Below are positions 8,550 through 17,221 of a stretch of 64,000 nt of DNA, one piece after another; within the stretch, counting starts at the first letter, position 1; the number at the start of each line of letters is the position of its first letter. Position numbers and translations under genes: made by a program. The notes beneath the pieces were generated by a model that worked only from the letters and a program-made list of their open reading frames with translations, was not told the origin of the DNA and made no database searches. Source of the stretch: DASCNA01 sp036011305 (lineage in GTDB: Bacteria > Verrucomicrobiota > Lentisphaeria > Victivallales > GWF2-38-69); NCBI GenBank assembly GCA_036011305.1, contig DASCNA010000167.1, positions 1 through 64,000 of the forward strand. The letters run 5' to 3'.

Positions 8550-8618
8550 TTAACTAAATACTTTAGATAACAGCTATTCCGTTTCGCTGCATAACTGAAA
8601 TAGACCTTAAACGTAAAC
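8550..8618 (+). repeat. attC-like site 3
   Basis: Left end CTTTAACTAAATACTTTAG, where CTTTAAC is the exact complement of the GTTAAAG core seen at other sites. Right end AACGTAAAC. AAC 8552 to G 8613 is 61 bp. Inner arms CAGCTAT and ATAACTG flank TTCCGTTTCGCTGC. Confidence 0.62.
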
Positions 8619-8628
8619 TGGAAAAAAG

Positions 8629-9186
8629 ATGTACATAGACAAAATAAAAACAGATAGATTAATAATTCGTAAACATTTAGAGAAAGATTTCGAAGATTTT
8701 CTTTCAATGAACTCTGATTTAGAAGTAATGCGTTTTATCGGAAATGAAAATACATCCCTAAACTCTAATAAAAACTATTATATCAGTTGGTTTAAAGAGC
8801 TATTATCAAATTCTAAAATCAATGAAACAGAAATACTAGCAGTACTAGAAAAAGAAACAAATCATTATATTGGTTTTAACGGTATTTTTATTCCTCCTGA
8901 TCATAATATCTATGAGTTAGCTTTCAGATTTCAAAAAGAGAATTGGAGTAAAGGTTATGCAACAGAATCCAGTATAGCCATACTAAAGAAATGGTTTAAT
9001 TATAAACCAAATTCAAAAGTTTTAGCTGATTATCATCCTGATAATATCGGTAGTGAGAAAATACTTCAAAATTTGGGTTTTATCAAAGTAGATAATAAAT
9101 ACGATGAAGGGACAGATGAATATTTAACTGTTGCAGAATTATCAAATGATAGATTTGTAAAACAGTTAACCAAAAGGTGCAGCTAA
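8629..9186 (+). CDS. GNAT N-acetyltransferase, RimJ/RimL type
   Basis: 185 residues. N-terminal TDRLIIRKHLEKDFEDF, the central acceptor strand, and the acetyl-CoA region ENWSKGYATESSIAILKKW plus HPDNIGSEKILQNLGF are typical of RimJ/RimL-like acetyltransferases. The substrate cannot be told; ribosomal proteins, antibiotics or toxins are all possible. Its stop codon lies inside the next attC-like site. The first ~125 bp of this cassette recur at 17602-17726 with one mismatch, beginning exactly at the attC core. There is no strong promoter in front, as expected for a cassette gene. Confidence 0.9.
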   Translation: MYIDKIKTDRLIIRKHLEKDFEDFLSMNSDLEVMRFIGNENTSLNSNKNYYISWFKELLSNSKINETEILAVLEKETNHYIGFNGIFIPPDHNIYELAFRFQKENWSKGYATESSIAILKKWFNYKPNSKVLADYHPDNIGSEKILQNLGFIKVDNKYDEGTDEYLTVAELSNDRFVKQLTKRCS

Positions 9187-9236
9187 CCTAGAGTTCGCTA
9201 GTGCTCACTCCTGTTAGCTGACCGACAATGTTATAG
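9167..9236 (+). repeat. attC-like site 4
   Basis: Left end TTAACCAAAAGGTGCAGC, right end GTTATAG; AAC 9168 to GTT 9230 is 62 bp. It contains the stop codon of the acetyltransferase (9184-9186). A perfect 8-bp stem CAGCTAAC/GTTAGCTG (9180-9187, 9213-9220) encloses a second small hairpin. Confidence 0.65.
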
Positions 9237-9248
9237 GAGAAAAATAAA

Positions 9249-10124
9249 ATGAATACTGAAATGAAAAACCGTTTTAATTCAAATATATTAAACGAAGCAA
9301 TGAGTCGTTTTGGTATTGACAAAGCAAAAAGTATTAGAGACCGAGGTTTCACTAATTATATTTATGAATACAAAAAAAATAATAATAATTTTATTGAAAA
9401 AATTAGTGATTCATATGGAAATGATTTTATAGCTACATCATTTGTTAAAGCCAAAGGGCATTCACCATGGGATAAAAAATATCTATGTACTGAAGAAGAA
9501 TTTGCCAATATATATGGAAATACAGTAGGTAAACTCCATAATCTGACAAAAAAATATAATACCGATTATTTAACAGAATTACGTCCTGACTGGAATAATC
9601 CACAAGATTTAAAAATCTGTGACTATATACCTGGCAACAATCGAATAATTAAGGATGAATATAATAACCTGATAGAATACATTAGCAAATTACCGAAAAC
9701 CATGAACTCATATGGATTAATTCATGGTGATATGAAAAAGGATAATTTTTTTATCGACTCTGACAATAATATTACTGTATATGGTTTTGATGGCTGTCAC
9801 TATAACTGGTTTATAGATGAACTAGCCTGGATATTTTTCCGTTATATACCGGAAAATAATTATATTCCACCTGAAACTTTTATAGCACAATTTTTGATGG
9901 GATATACTAAAGAAAATAAATTAGATCCTTACTGGTTAAAAGAAATAAAATATTTTCTTAAATTAAAAGAAATATTGTTTTATGCTCTTGCGTTTAAAGC
10001 TTTTGATAAACTGGAAAATATGCCATTAAAATCAAAAAAGTATATGTGTAAAAGAGAAGAAAAAATTATAAATGATATTCCTTACATAAATATTGAATTT
10101 GAAAAATTTACAAAATACTTATAA
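9249..10124 (+). CDS. Aminoglycoside/choline phosphotransferase-like protein, N-lobe shortened
   Basis: 291 residues, APH/choline-kinase fold. The catalytic loop LIHGDMKKDNFF (HGD...N) near 158-169 and the metal-binding region VYGFDGCHYNW near 177-187 are present, followed by helices typical of the C-lobe. The N-lobe looks too short. GFTNYIYEYKKNNNNFIEKISDSYGNDF joins an early strand directly to a late one, with the ATP-binding Lys strand and helix C apparently missing. It may be a natural in-frame deletion between two similar NNxFI stretches. If so it would bind ATP poorly. The ribosome site TAGGAG lies before ATG 9249; a second ATG is at 9261. Confidence 0.75.
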   Translation: MNTEMKNRFNSNILNEAMSRFGIDKAKSIRDRGFTNYIYEYKKNNNNFIEKISDSYGNDFIATSFVKAKGHSPWDKKYLCTEEEFANIYGNTVGKLHNLTKKYNTDYLTELRPDWNNPQDLKICDYIPGNNRIIKDEYNNLIEYISKLPKTMNSYGLIHGDMKKDNFFIDSDNNITVYGFDGCHYNWFIDELAWIFFRYIPENNYIPPETFIAQFLMGYTKENKLDPYWLKEIKYFLKLKEILFYALAFKAFDKLENMPLKSKKYMCKREEKIINDIPYINIEFEKFTKYL

Positions 10125-10184
10125 CAAATAGGTGTATTTATAATAGCCGTTCTTGATCTCTTACCTAAAATGTATGTAAAACAC
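10121..10184 (+). repeat. attC-like site 5, degenerate right end
   Basis: Left end ATAACAAATAGGTGTATTTA matches sites 1, 2 and 4 and contains the stop codon of the phosphotransferase (10122-10124). The right end has no clear GTTAAAG; the nearest is GTAAAAC at 10176. It marks the end of the recognisable array. Confidence 0.5.
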
Positions 10185-10524
10185 AAAATAATCCAATATG
10201 AAAAACGCAATTTAATTATATAAGCGACATAGAGGGGGAATAATGCAGATAAATAATCTCCTGAGCCACATTCGTGTGGCTTTATTTTTTTAAGATTCTA
10301 TTACTTAATTAACATTTTCTAATATACAGGCGATTGAATTTCCCCCTGACAAATTTGATTTTTGTTTAATATAAATTATTCAAGCAGGGTTGTTTTCTGT
10401 TGTGATTATCAAGATACCATAATAAAATTAAAAGAAATATAAGTTGACTGAAAAATTGGAGATACTGAAACGTTTGCATTGATGAAAAATAAATAATTTA
10501 TAATATTAAAAAAAGGAGAGAAAG
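10185..10524. other. Non-coding stretch with a duplicated terminator block
   Basis: AGAGGGGGA and ATG at 10243 could start a 16-codon peptide (MQINNLLSHIRVALFF), but the same bases form a strong terminator hairpin. A TTTCCCCCTGACAAATTTG motif at 10339-10357 recurs with one or two changes near 11334. Otherwise only AT-rich leader sequence of the HlyD-like gene is seen. Confidence 0.5.
10264..10291 (+). terminator. Intrinsic terminator, copy A
   Basis: Stem GCCACA/TGTGGC with a TTCG tetraloop followed by TTTATTTTTTT. The same hairpin, preceded by ATGCAGATAAA, recurs at 17188-17215. Confidence 0.85.
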
Positions 10525-11145
10525 ATGAGAAAGAGTATTTTTACAAAGGGAGCAAAATTGACATTCTTAATTTCAACAGTAACTGCTTTTATGATAATAC
10601 CGTTAATGGCAAATGCTGGAACAGAAAACTCATCAATGCAACAGGTCTATACATCAGTTGAAGGGAATATAAAATACTATGTAAAGCCAGGAGAAAAAGT
10701 CAAAAAAGGCGATCCTCTGTTTTTTGTTTTATGTAGTGATAATAATCCTGCATTGTTTTTTGAAAATGAGAACAATGTAAAATACTATAGTATTCTTTAT
10801 TCCCGGAGAAAAAAACTTGTAAAAACACATGCAGTAGCCCAAGAAGATGTTGACAGTTCATTGCATGATCTGATAAAGGCTCAGAACGAATTGGCATCCT
10901 ATTTGTGCAAAGTCAAACAGGGTTATTATGTAGCACCTTATGACTGTGAAATTGTAAAGATTTTATATCCTCAAGGCTCAGGAATTGGAGATGGTAACCC
11001 TGCAATTAATATTAAGCCTACTGATAAAAATTATAAGTTTGAATCTTTCAAGCCCAATAAGGTAATGTTGGGTTTAGTTAAACGAAGTGATGAACTTACT
11101 CAAAAAAGATTCAATGGCTTGAACGTAGATGAACTAGGACTTTAA
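10525..11145 (+). CDS. Secreted HlyD/biotinyl-lipoyl-like adaptor protein
   Basis: 206 residues. A signal peptide (1-31, ending MANA) is followed by half of a lipoyl-like motif, VKPGEKVKKGDPLFFV (near 52-67). A helical hairpin of about 60 residues comes next, then the returning half, GYYVAPYDCEIVKILYPQGS (about 133-152). This is the split lipoyl/hairpin plan of membrane-fusion proteins, in miniature and without the beta-barrel domain or a membrane anchor. The ribosome site AGGAGAG precedes ATG. It is not next to a transporter; the nearest is the RND pump 2 kb downstream. It could be an orphan periplasmic adaptor. Confidence 0.75.
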   Translation: MRKSIFTKGAKLTFLISTVTAFMIIPLMANAGTENSSMQQVYTSVEGNIKYYVKPGEKVKKGDPLFFVLCSDNNPALFFENENNVKYYSILYSRRKKLVKTHAVAQEDVDSSLHDLIKAQNELASYLCKVKQGYYVAPYDCEIVKILYPQGSGIGDGNPAINIKPTDKNYKFESFKPNKVMLGLVKRSDELTQKRFNGLNVDELGL

Positions 11146-11158
11146 TAACTTCAGCAGT

Positions 11159-11205
11159 AACAATCATTTTCGTCCTTACATTTTTTAGCAGATGAAATGA
11201 TTGTT
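11159..11205 (+). terminator. Possible terminator hairpin after the HlyD-like gene
   Basis: Arms AACAATCATTT and AAATGATTGTT (11 bp, perfect) enclose a 25-base loop. There is no clean T-run after it, so termination is only likely, not certain. Confidence 0.4.
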
Positions 11206-11274
11206 GCTTATACTATTGTTAGAATGTTTATTTAATTTCACAGAAAATTTCAATTGTATTAGTTAGGACTTGAT

Positions 11275-11326
11275 CTGACAGTTACCCCTAATGACGTTAC
11301 CGATTGTCAGGCTGCTTGTAACTGTC
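11275..11326. promoter_or_regulatory. Nested alternative inverted repeats
   Basis: CTGACAGTTAC can pair with TGTCAG (11305-11310) or, through GACAGTTAC (11277-11285), with GTAACTGTC (11318-11326). The two pairings exclude each other, as in switch-like RNA or a recombination end. It lies between the HlyD-like gene and the XRE-PAS gene; neither gene is read away from it. Confidence 0.35.
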
Positions 11327-11422
11327 CTCCTTTCTCCCCCTGATAAATTTGGATTCATCAATTTGCATTGTTAATAAAAGTTTACATTAAATATTTGGTA
11401 ATGTAAAATCATTATGATCGTT

Positions 11423-12670
11423 TTAATAACTCATCACCTCTTTCTGAGTTAGGCCGGTAGCTTTTAAAATTACTTTTATATCAATACCCTGATTCTTGAG
11501 AGACTTTGCTATTTCCAGTATTTTTGTTTCCTTTGCATTTTTCTGATCTGTGATATCCTTTATCGAAACGATATAGCATTGTTTGTTCTTAAATATCGTA
11601 TGCGGAGAAGTTGTACCTTCTAGCCATCTTATGCTTTTGTCCGATCTTATTATTCTAAATCTCTTTCTATGTGGATGTGCTATTACTCCGTTTGCGACAT
11701 ATTCGAACATTTTCCTGTCATCAGGATGGATGTATTCATTGAGGAAGAACTTATTTCCTTCTTTTAAAAAGAAATCTCGTGGATATCCCGTTATTTGTTC
11801 CATCACTTGATTCATATAGAGATAATTACCCAGAGGGGCTTCTCTTATAACAATTCCATCAGTCATGTTATTGACACATATTTCCAGCAACTCTCTTTCT
11901 TCCTGTTCATTTTTCTGCTCTGTTATATCTAGAAAAATCCCGATCAGTCCTGAGACATGCCCGTACGTATCACGTATGGGATGTTTTGAAATGAGTCCGT
12001 ATCGCTTCTTTTTCGTTCCTGGAATATTGCTCTCGTAATTTACAACGGGGATTCCTGTAAGTAAAACCTCTTTGTCCTGGGCTGTGTTTGCTTCAGCCTC
12101 TTTATTAGTGAAAAATGTATGGTCGGTTTTTCCAGATACATCATATGTTTTATCAAGTGATACAGTTTTGAGAAAGGGTACATTGGCAGTTATATACTTT
12201 AAATTCTTGTTTTTTATATAGCATATAGCAGGTATTGAAGATAAAAGCGCCTGTATAATAAAGGACGTTTGGGTGAACGATTTTGCGTGAGTGACAATTT
12301 TTGAAATTAGTTCGTTTTTCTGTTCTTCTATATATGATGTTGAAAAGCGTAAGGATTCCTGAATAGTGGCATCCAGATTTTCCTTCGATAAAGGTTGCTC
12401 GTGTGGTAAATCAGATATGTGATCAAGAGGTACATCAAGGATTTTTGCCAGTCTTCTGAGAATTTTTTCAGATGGGACTCTTTTCCCTGTCTCCCAGGCC
12501 CACAAGGTTGTTCTGCCTATTACAAGTTCACGGCACAGATCACTTGCTGTGTATCTTTTGAGCTTCCGCATCCTTATAAACTCATCAGTAAAAAATTTCA
12601 AAATATCCTCCTCCTCGTCTGTAGCTGTTAGATTGGTTTTTATTGAGTAAATATAAAAAGCACTGCACAT
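11423..12670 (-). CDS. XRE-type regulator with two PAS domains (paralogue 1)
   Basis: 415 residues. Helix-turn-helix of the XRE/Cro type at about 30-82 (YTASDLCRELVIGRTTLWAW, then PSEKILRRLAKILDVPLDHI), a linker helix, then PAS-PAC around 128-255 (LIGIFLDITEQK) and a second PAS-PAC around 255-375 (YIVSIKDITDQK). The C-tail carries IKVILKATGLTQKEV. It probably senses a small molecule or redox state and controls nearby promoters. It is divergent from the RND pump operon across 182 bp, so pump control is the obvious guess. It is more GC-rich than its neighbours. Paralogues lie at 40633-41796 and 51070-52161. Confidence 0.85.
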   Translation of the reverse strand: MCSAFYIYSIKTNLTATDEEEDILKFFTDEFIRMRKLKRYTASDLCRELVIGRTTLWAWETGKRVPSEKILRRLAKILDVPLDHISDLPHEQPLSKENLDATIQESLRFSTSYIEEQKNELISKIVTHAKSFTQTSFIIQALLSSIPAICYIKNKNLKYITANVPFLKTVSLDKTYDVSGKTDHTFFTNKEAEANTAQDKEVLLTGIPVVNYESNIPGTKKKRYGLISKHPIRDTYGHVSGLIGIFLDITEQKNEQEERELLEICVNNMTDGIVIREAPLGNYLYMNQVMEQITGYPRDFFLKEGNKFFLNEYIHPDDRKMFEYVANGVIAHPHRKRFRIIRSDKSIRWLEGTTSPHTIFKNKQCYIVSIKDITDQKNAKETKILEIAKSLKNQGIDIKVILKATGLTQKEVMSY

Positions 12671-12852
12671 TTCCTAAGGAATGTTTACGAAACAAGTTCT
12701 TTTTAAAATCAGCAAACGATTATGATATATGATACATATATGTTTATTGAACAGAACATAAGTATACTTTAATGCTTTCTTTTTGTAAAGTCCATTTGAT
12801 CGACTAAAAAAATCAAGTTATTTTTTATACATAAACATTAAGGAAAGAAGCT

Positions 12853-13950
12853 ATGAAGAAACAAATTATCTGTACTTTTTTACCAATACTTACGGTAAGT
12901 ATTATGCTGATAGGGTGTACCGAAAGCGAGAAAAAAAGTACACCGACAGAAGTAAGTATTGCCGTAGTAAAGGAAAAAACAGTTCCTTTTAAAAGGTATT
13001 TAGTAGGACAGACAGTCGCAGAAGATACAGTCAACCTCAAAGCAAGAGTAACAGGATATATACAAAAAGTAAACTTTAAATGGGGAAGTATCGTCGAGAA
13101 AGGACAGGTATTATTCGAGCTCGAACAAAGCCAGTATATAGCAGAACTTGCTAAAGCAGAGTCTAACTTAACAAAAGCATTGGCTATACAGTATAATTCT
13201 GAAAAAGATTATAAAAGACAAAAAGGACTTTACATTAAACATGCAGTTAGTGAAGACGAGTATGATAATGCAATAATGACTAAGAAAACAGCAGATGCAA
13301 ATGTAAAAGATGCAGAAAGTGCATTGAAAATTGCAAAACTTAACATCAGTTATACTAATATAAGAGCTCCTTTAACCGGGAAAATTGATAAGCCGTTGTA
13401 CAGCGTAGGCAACCTTGTTAGTCCTGAAAGCGGTACGTTGGCTACTATTGTAAAGCTTGATCCAATACAGGTTGAATTCAATCCTGATGAAGTAAATTAT
13501 TTAAATGTAAATCCTACTGAAAAAATGCGTTCAGAAACAACTGCTAGGATAAAGCTTTCAAATAATAAAATATATAAATATAAAGGTAAGGTTGTTTATT
13601 CTGATAATAAAATCGATTCAACTACAGGAACAATAAATGCGCGAGCATCATTCCCTAATCCTGATTATTACTTACTTCCAGGACAGTATGTCAATATCTT
13701 TCCCGAAAAGAAAGAAAATCAAACTTATTTAGTTATACCTCAGGAAGCTGTAATGAGTGGACAAATTGGCGAATATGTCTATTTGGTAAATAAAGATGAT
13801 ATTGTTGAAACAAGAACAATTACAACAGGCCCTACTGATGATACAGATATTGCTGTAACTGCCGGTCTAAAGGCAGGAGATATTGTTATTACAAAAGGTC
13901 TGCAGAAAGTCAGGAATGGACAAAAAGTAATTCCTGTAAAAGAATTATAA
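12853..13950 (+). CDS. RND efflux periplasmic adaptor (AcrA/MexA family)
   Basis: 365 residues. Lipoprotein signal with lipobox LIGC (Cys22), so it is anchored in the inner membrane. Lipoyl halves (LKARVTGYIQKVNFKWGSIV and ISYTNIRAPLTGKID) flank an alpha-hairpin, and a beta-barrel with membrane-proximal domain follows. The ribosome site AAGGAAAGAAG lies before ATG. It is followed after 14 bp by the pump gene, forming a two-gene operon. No outer-membrane TolC-like gene is adjacent, so the channel must be encoded elsewhere. Confidence 0.95.
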   Translation: MKKQIICTFLPILTVSIMLIGCTESEKKSTPTEVSIAVVKEKTVPFKRYLVGQTVAEDTVNLKARVTGYIQKVNFKWGSIVEKGQVLFELEQSQYIAELAKAESNLTKALAIQYNSEKDYKRQKGLYIKHAVSEDEYDNAIMTKKTADANVKDAESALKIAKLNISYTNIRAPLTGKIDKPLYSVGNLVSPESGTLATIVKLDPIQVEFNPDEVNYLNVNPTEKMRSETTARIKLSNNKIYKYKGKVVYSDNKIDSTTGTINARASFPNPDYYLLPGQYVNIFPEKKENQTYLVIPQEAVMSGQIGEYVYLVNKDDIVETRTITTGPTDDTDIAVTAGLKAGDIVITKGLQKVRNGQKVIPVKEL

Positions 13951-13964
13951 TTGAGGGAAAAAGA

Positions 13965-16900
13965 ATGATTGGACATTTTTTTATTAATAGACCTAAATTC
14001 GCAATTGTCATTTCAATTGTAATTATAATAGCAGGATTAATATCTTTACTGGTTTTACCTATTTCTTTATATCCTAAAATAGCACCACCTACTGTAATTG
14101 TTTCTACTTCATATCCTGGAGCAAATGCAGAAACAGTGCAAAAATCTGTAATTATACCTCTGGAAAACGCTATAAACGGTGTTCCTGATATGTTGTATAT
14201 GTCGTCTACAAGTTTTAATGACGGTACAGCTACAATTACAGTTACGTTTGACATTGGAACAAATGGGGAAGATGCAGCTGTTAATGTCCAAAATCGGGTT
14301 TATGGGGTATATTCTCAACTTCCGGAAGAGATTCAAAGACAGGGGGTAGACGTCTCTGAAAAATCGACAGATATGTTATGTGTAATTGCTCTCTATTCTC
14401 CAGATGAAACTTATGATAATATCTTTTTAAATAACTATGCTGATATCAATTTAAAAAATCCACTGGCTCGAATTTCCGGAATTGGATCAATTACTGTTTT
14501 CGGTAATAAAGATTATTCAATGCGTATCTGGATGGATTCAGATAAATTAACTGCTTTGAAACTGTCAAGCACAGATATTGTAAATGCTATAAAAGCACAA
14601 AATGTACAGGTGGCTTCCGGACAAATAGGAGCTGAGCCATCACCTGAAAATCAACAGCTTTTATACACTCTTGAGACAAAGGGGATGTTGTCTACAGTTA
14701 AAGATTTTGATAATATAATAATACTAACCAAGCCTGATGGTTCGACTGTTAAATTGAAAGATGTTGCAAAAGTTGAGCTAGGTTCTGAAAATTATAACTC
14801 TTCAGCTACACTTGACGGAAAGCATCCTGCTGCTCTATTGATTATAAATCAGTTGCCTGGGGCAAACGCTCTTGAAGTTATAAAACAAATAAAAAGTGAA
14901 TTAAAAGAATCCAGCAAAACTTTCCCTAAAGATCTTGACGTTTCTATGTATTATGACAATACGAAGTATATAACAGCATCAATCCATGAAGTAGTAAAAA
15001 CTTTAATAATAGCAGTAATTCTTGTAATCTTTATTGTCTATTTGTTTCTTCAGAATTGGAGAGCTACATTAATTCCAGCAATTACAATTCCTGTTTCACT
15101 TATTGGCACGTTAGCTCTTCTTCTTGCGATTGGTTATACGATTAATATAATTACACTATTTGGCTTGATATTGGCAATCGGTATAGTTGTTGACGACAGT
15201 ATTCTTGAAATTGAAAATGATAATCGACTGATGGTTGATGAAGGGCTTTCTCCTAAAGAAGCGGCTAAAAAAACCGTAACTCAAGTTACCGCACCTGTTA
15301 TTGCTACAACCTGTGTGCTTATGGCCGTATTTGTACCAATTGCATTTTTCCCAGGCTTAACAGGTGAATTGTATCGACAGTTTTCTATCACAATTGTAGC
15401 TGCTGTATGGATATCTACATTAAATGCTTTAACATTGAGTCCTGCTTTATGCTCATCAATATTAAAACGTCCTGATAGTAAAACAAAGTTTATAGGCTTT
15501 GTTTATTTTAACAGAGTTTTTGAATGGATAACGGCAAAATATGGAAAAATAGTAGCATTTTTTATTAGAAAGATTTCAATAGTAGGAATTTTGTTTCTAG
15601 TTATTATAACTGTAATGCTAGTTTCATATAAAGCCGTTCCTTCGGGGTTCATACCATTGGAGGATCAGGGTAAATTTATGATTAATGTACAACTCCCTTC
15701 TGGAACTTCATTGAAGAAAACTCAAAAAACAACTGATCGGATTAGTCAGATTCTAAGCAGTACAAATGGCGTTACACATTTTATGACTATGAACGGGTAT
15801 AATGGATTGAATAAATCATATTCTTCAAATTCGGCATTTGTAATTGTAGTACTCAAGGACTGGAAAGACAGGGAAGGGAAAGATTTGTTTGAATACACTA
15901 TTATCAATAGATTGAAGACTGAATTAGATGGAATTCGCGGAGCAAAAATCACACCATTTGTCCCTCCTTCCATTCCTGGACTTGGAACATCTAACGGATT
16001 TGAAATGGTTATTCAAGACAGAAATAATGGTTCTCCAATACAAATTGGGAGAGTTGTAGATAACTTAATTAAAGAAGCTAAAGCAGATCCAGAAATAGGA
16101 CAGGCTTTTACTACTTACAGGACTGATGTTCCACAATTATATATAGATATAAATCGTGAAAAGGTTGTAAAACTTGGAGTTGACATAACAGATGTATTCA
16201 ATACATTGCGGGATAATCTTGGCTCTAAATATGTAAATGATTTTAATAAGTATGGCAATATTTATAAGGTTATTATTCAGGCTCAAATGGATTACAGGAG
16301 TAAAATAAGTGATATAGGCAGACTCAATGTAAGGAGTTCAACAGGTAAAATGATCCCTTTAAGCACTTTAATTCAGATAAAGAAAAAAGTCGGGGCCAAT
16401 ATGATAAGCCGTTATGATATGTTTCAGTCTGTAAGCATTATGGGGGTGGCTGCTCAGGGATATAGTTCAGGAGAAGGAATTGCTGCGATGGAAAAGATAG
16501 CTAAAAAAGTTTTACCTGATGGATATACCTATGAATGGACTGGAATGTCATACCAGGAAAAACTTGCAGGTAACAACGTATTTCTGATTTTTCTTGCTTC
16601 GGTAATTTTTATTTACCTGTTTATGGTTGCCCAATATGAAAGCTGGACAATTGTACTTGCTGTAATGATGGCAATTCCTATTGCTGTATTAGGAGCAATG
16701 CTTTCACTTTTGGGAATGTCTATTTTAATACCTTTTATTGATAACAATATATATGCCCAGATCGGAATAGTTTTAATATTCGGACTATCTACTAAGACAG
16801 CAATTTTGATTGTTGAATTCGCAAAGAAAAACAGAGAAGATGGACAGTCAATACTGGAATCAGCTGAATCAGCATCTAAACTCAGGTTCAGAGCCGTAAT

Positions 16901-17111
16901 AATGACCGCTGTATCATTTATTCTTGGAACTTTTCCTTTAGTGATTGCAACAGGTGCCGGGGCTATGAGCATGAAATCAATCGGAATTATAGTATTCGGA
17001 GGAATGGTCTTTTCTATATTCTTAGGAACTATACTGATTCCTGCATTCTATGTTATGATGCAGAAATTATCAGAAATCGGCAAAAGCATAAAAAAAAATA
17101 AGCCAAAATAA
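13965..17111 (+). CDS. RND multidrug efflux pump, HAE1 family (AcrB-like)
   Basis: 1048 residues, full length for AcrB-type pumps. Twelve membrane segments in two halves with two large periplasmic loops. Starts GHFFINRPKFAIVISIVIII. The proton-relay region GIVVDDSILEIEN in segment 4 has the paired Asp. The second half carries LIFGLSTKTAILIVEFAKKN with the conserved Lys. It exports drugs, detergents or bile-like compounds using the proton gradient, together with the adaptor just upstream. The operon appears to end at a terminator 77 bp downstream. No damage seen. Confidence 0.96.
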   Translation: MIGHFFINRPKFAIVISIVIIIAGLISLLVLPISLYPKIAPPTVIVSTSYPGANAETVQKSVIIPLENAINGVPDMLYMSSTSFNDGTATITVTFDIGTNGEDAAVNVQNRVYGVYSQLPEEIQRQGVDVSEKSTDMLCVIALYSPDETYDNIFLNNYADINLKNPLARISGIGSITVFGNKDYSMRIWMDSDKLTALKLSSTDIVNAIKAQNVQVASGQIGAEPSPENQQLLYTLETKGMLSTVKDFDNIIILTKPDGSTVKLKDVAKVELGSENYNSSATLDGKHPAALLIINQLPGANALEVIKQIKSELKESSKTFPKDLDVSMYYDNTKYITASIHEVVKTLIIAVILVIFIVYLFLQNWRATLIPAITIPVSLIGTLALLLAIGYTINIITLFGLILAIGIVVDDSILEIENDNRLMVDEGLSPKEAAKKTVTQVTAPVIATTCVLMAVFVPIAFFPGLTGELYRQFSITIVAAVWISTLNALTLSPALCSSILKRPDSKTKFIGFVYFNRVFEWITAKYGKIVAFFIRKISIVGILFLVIITVMLVSYKAVPSGFIPLEDQGKFMINVQLPSGTSLKKTQKTTDRISQILSSTNGVTHFMTMNGYNGLNKSYSSNSAFVIVVLKDWKDREGKDLFEYTIINRLKTELDGIRGAKITPFVPPSIPGLGTSNGFEMVIQDRNNGSPIQIGRVVDNLIKEAKADPEIGQAFTTYRTDVPQLYIDINREKVVKLGVDITDVFNTLRDNLGSKYVNDFNKYGNIYKVIIQAQMDYRSKISDIGRLNVRSSTGKMIPLSTLIQIKKKVGANMISRYDMFQSVSIMGVAAQGYSSGEGIAAMEKIAKKVLPDGYTYEWTGMSYQEKLAGNNVFLIFLASVIFIYLFMVAQYESWTIVLAVMMAIPIAVLGAMLSLLGMSILIPFIDNNIYAQIGIVLIFGLSTKTAILIVEFAKKNREDGQSILESAESASKLRFRAVIMTAVSFILGTFPLVIATGAGAMSMKSIGIIVFGGMVFSIFLGTILIPAFYVMMQKLSEIGKSIKKNKPK

Positions 17112-17187
17112 ATATCTGATTAACGGTAGTATTGTTTAAAATGCAGATAAACCACTTACAGGAACTGATGGATAAATATTCTTATGG

Positions 17188-17215
17188 GCCACATTCGTGT
17201 GGCTTTATTTTTTTT
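17188..17215 (+). terminator. Intrinsic terminator, copy B
   Basis: Stem GCCACA/TGTGGC, TTCG loop, then TTTATTTTTTTT. It is identical in hairpin to copy A at 10264-10291 and also preceded (at 17141) by ATGCAGATAAA. It would end the RND operon. Confidence 0.85.
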
Positions 17216-17221
17216 AAATCT

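Noticed and set aside
4554..10184. CRISPR array
   Set aside because: The repeats are about 70 bp, separated by whole genes, and diverge in the middle; there are no short regular spacers.
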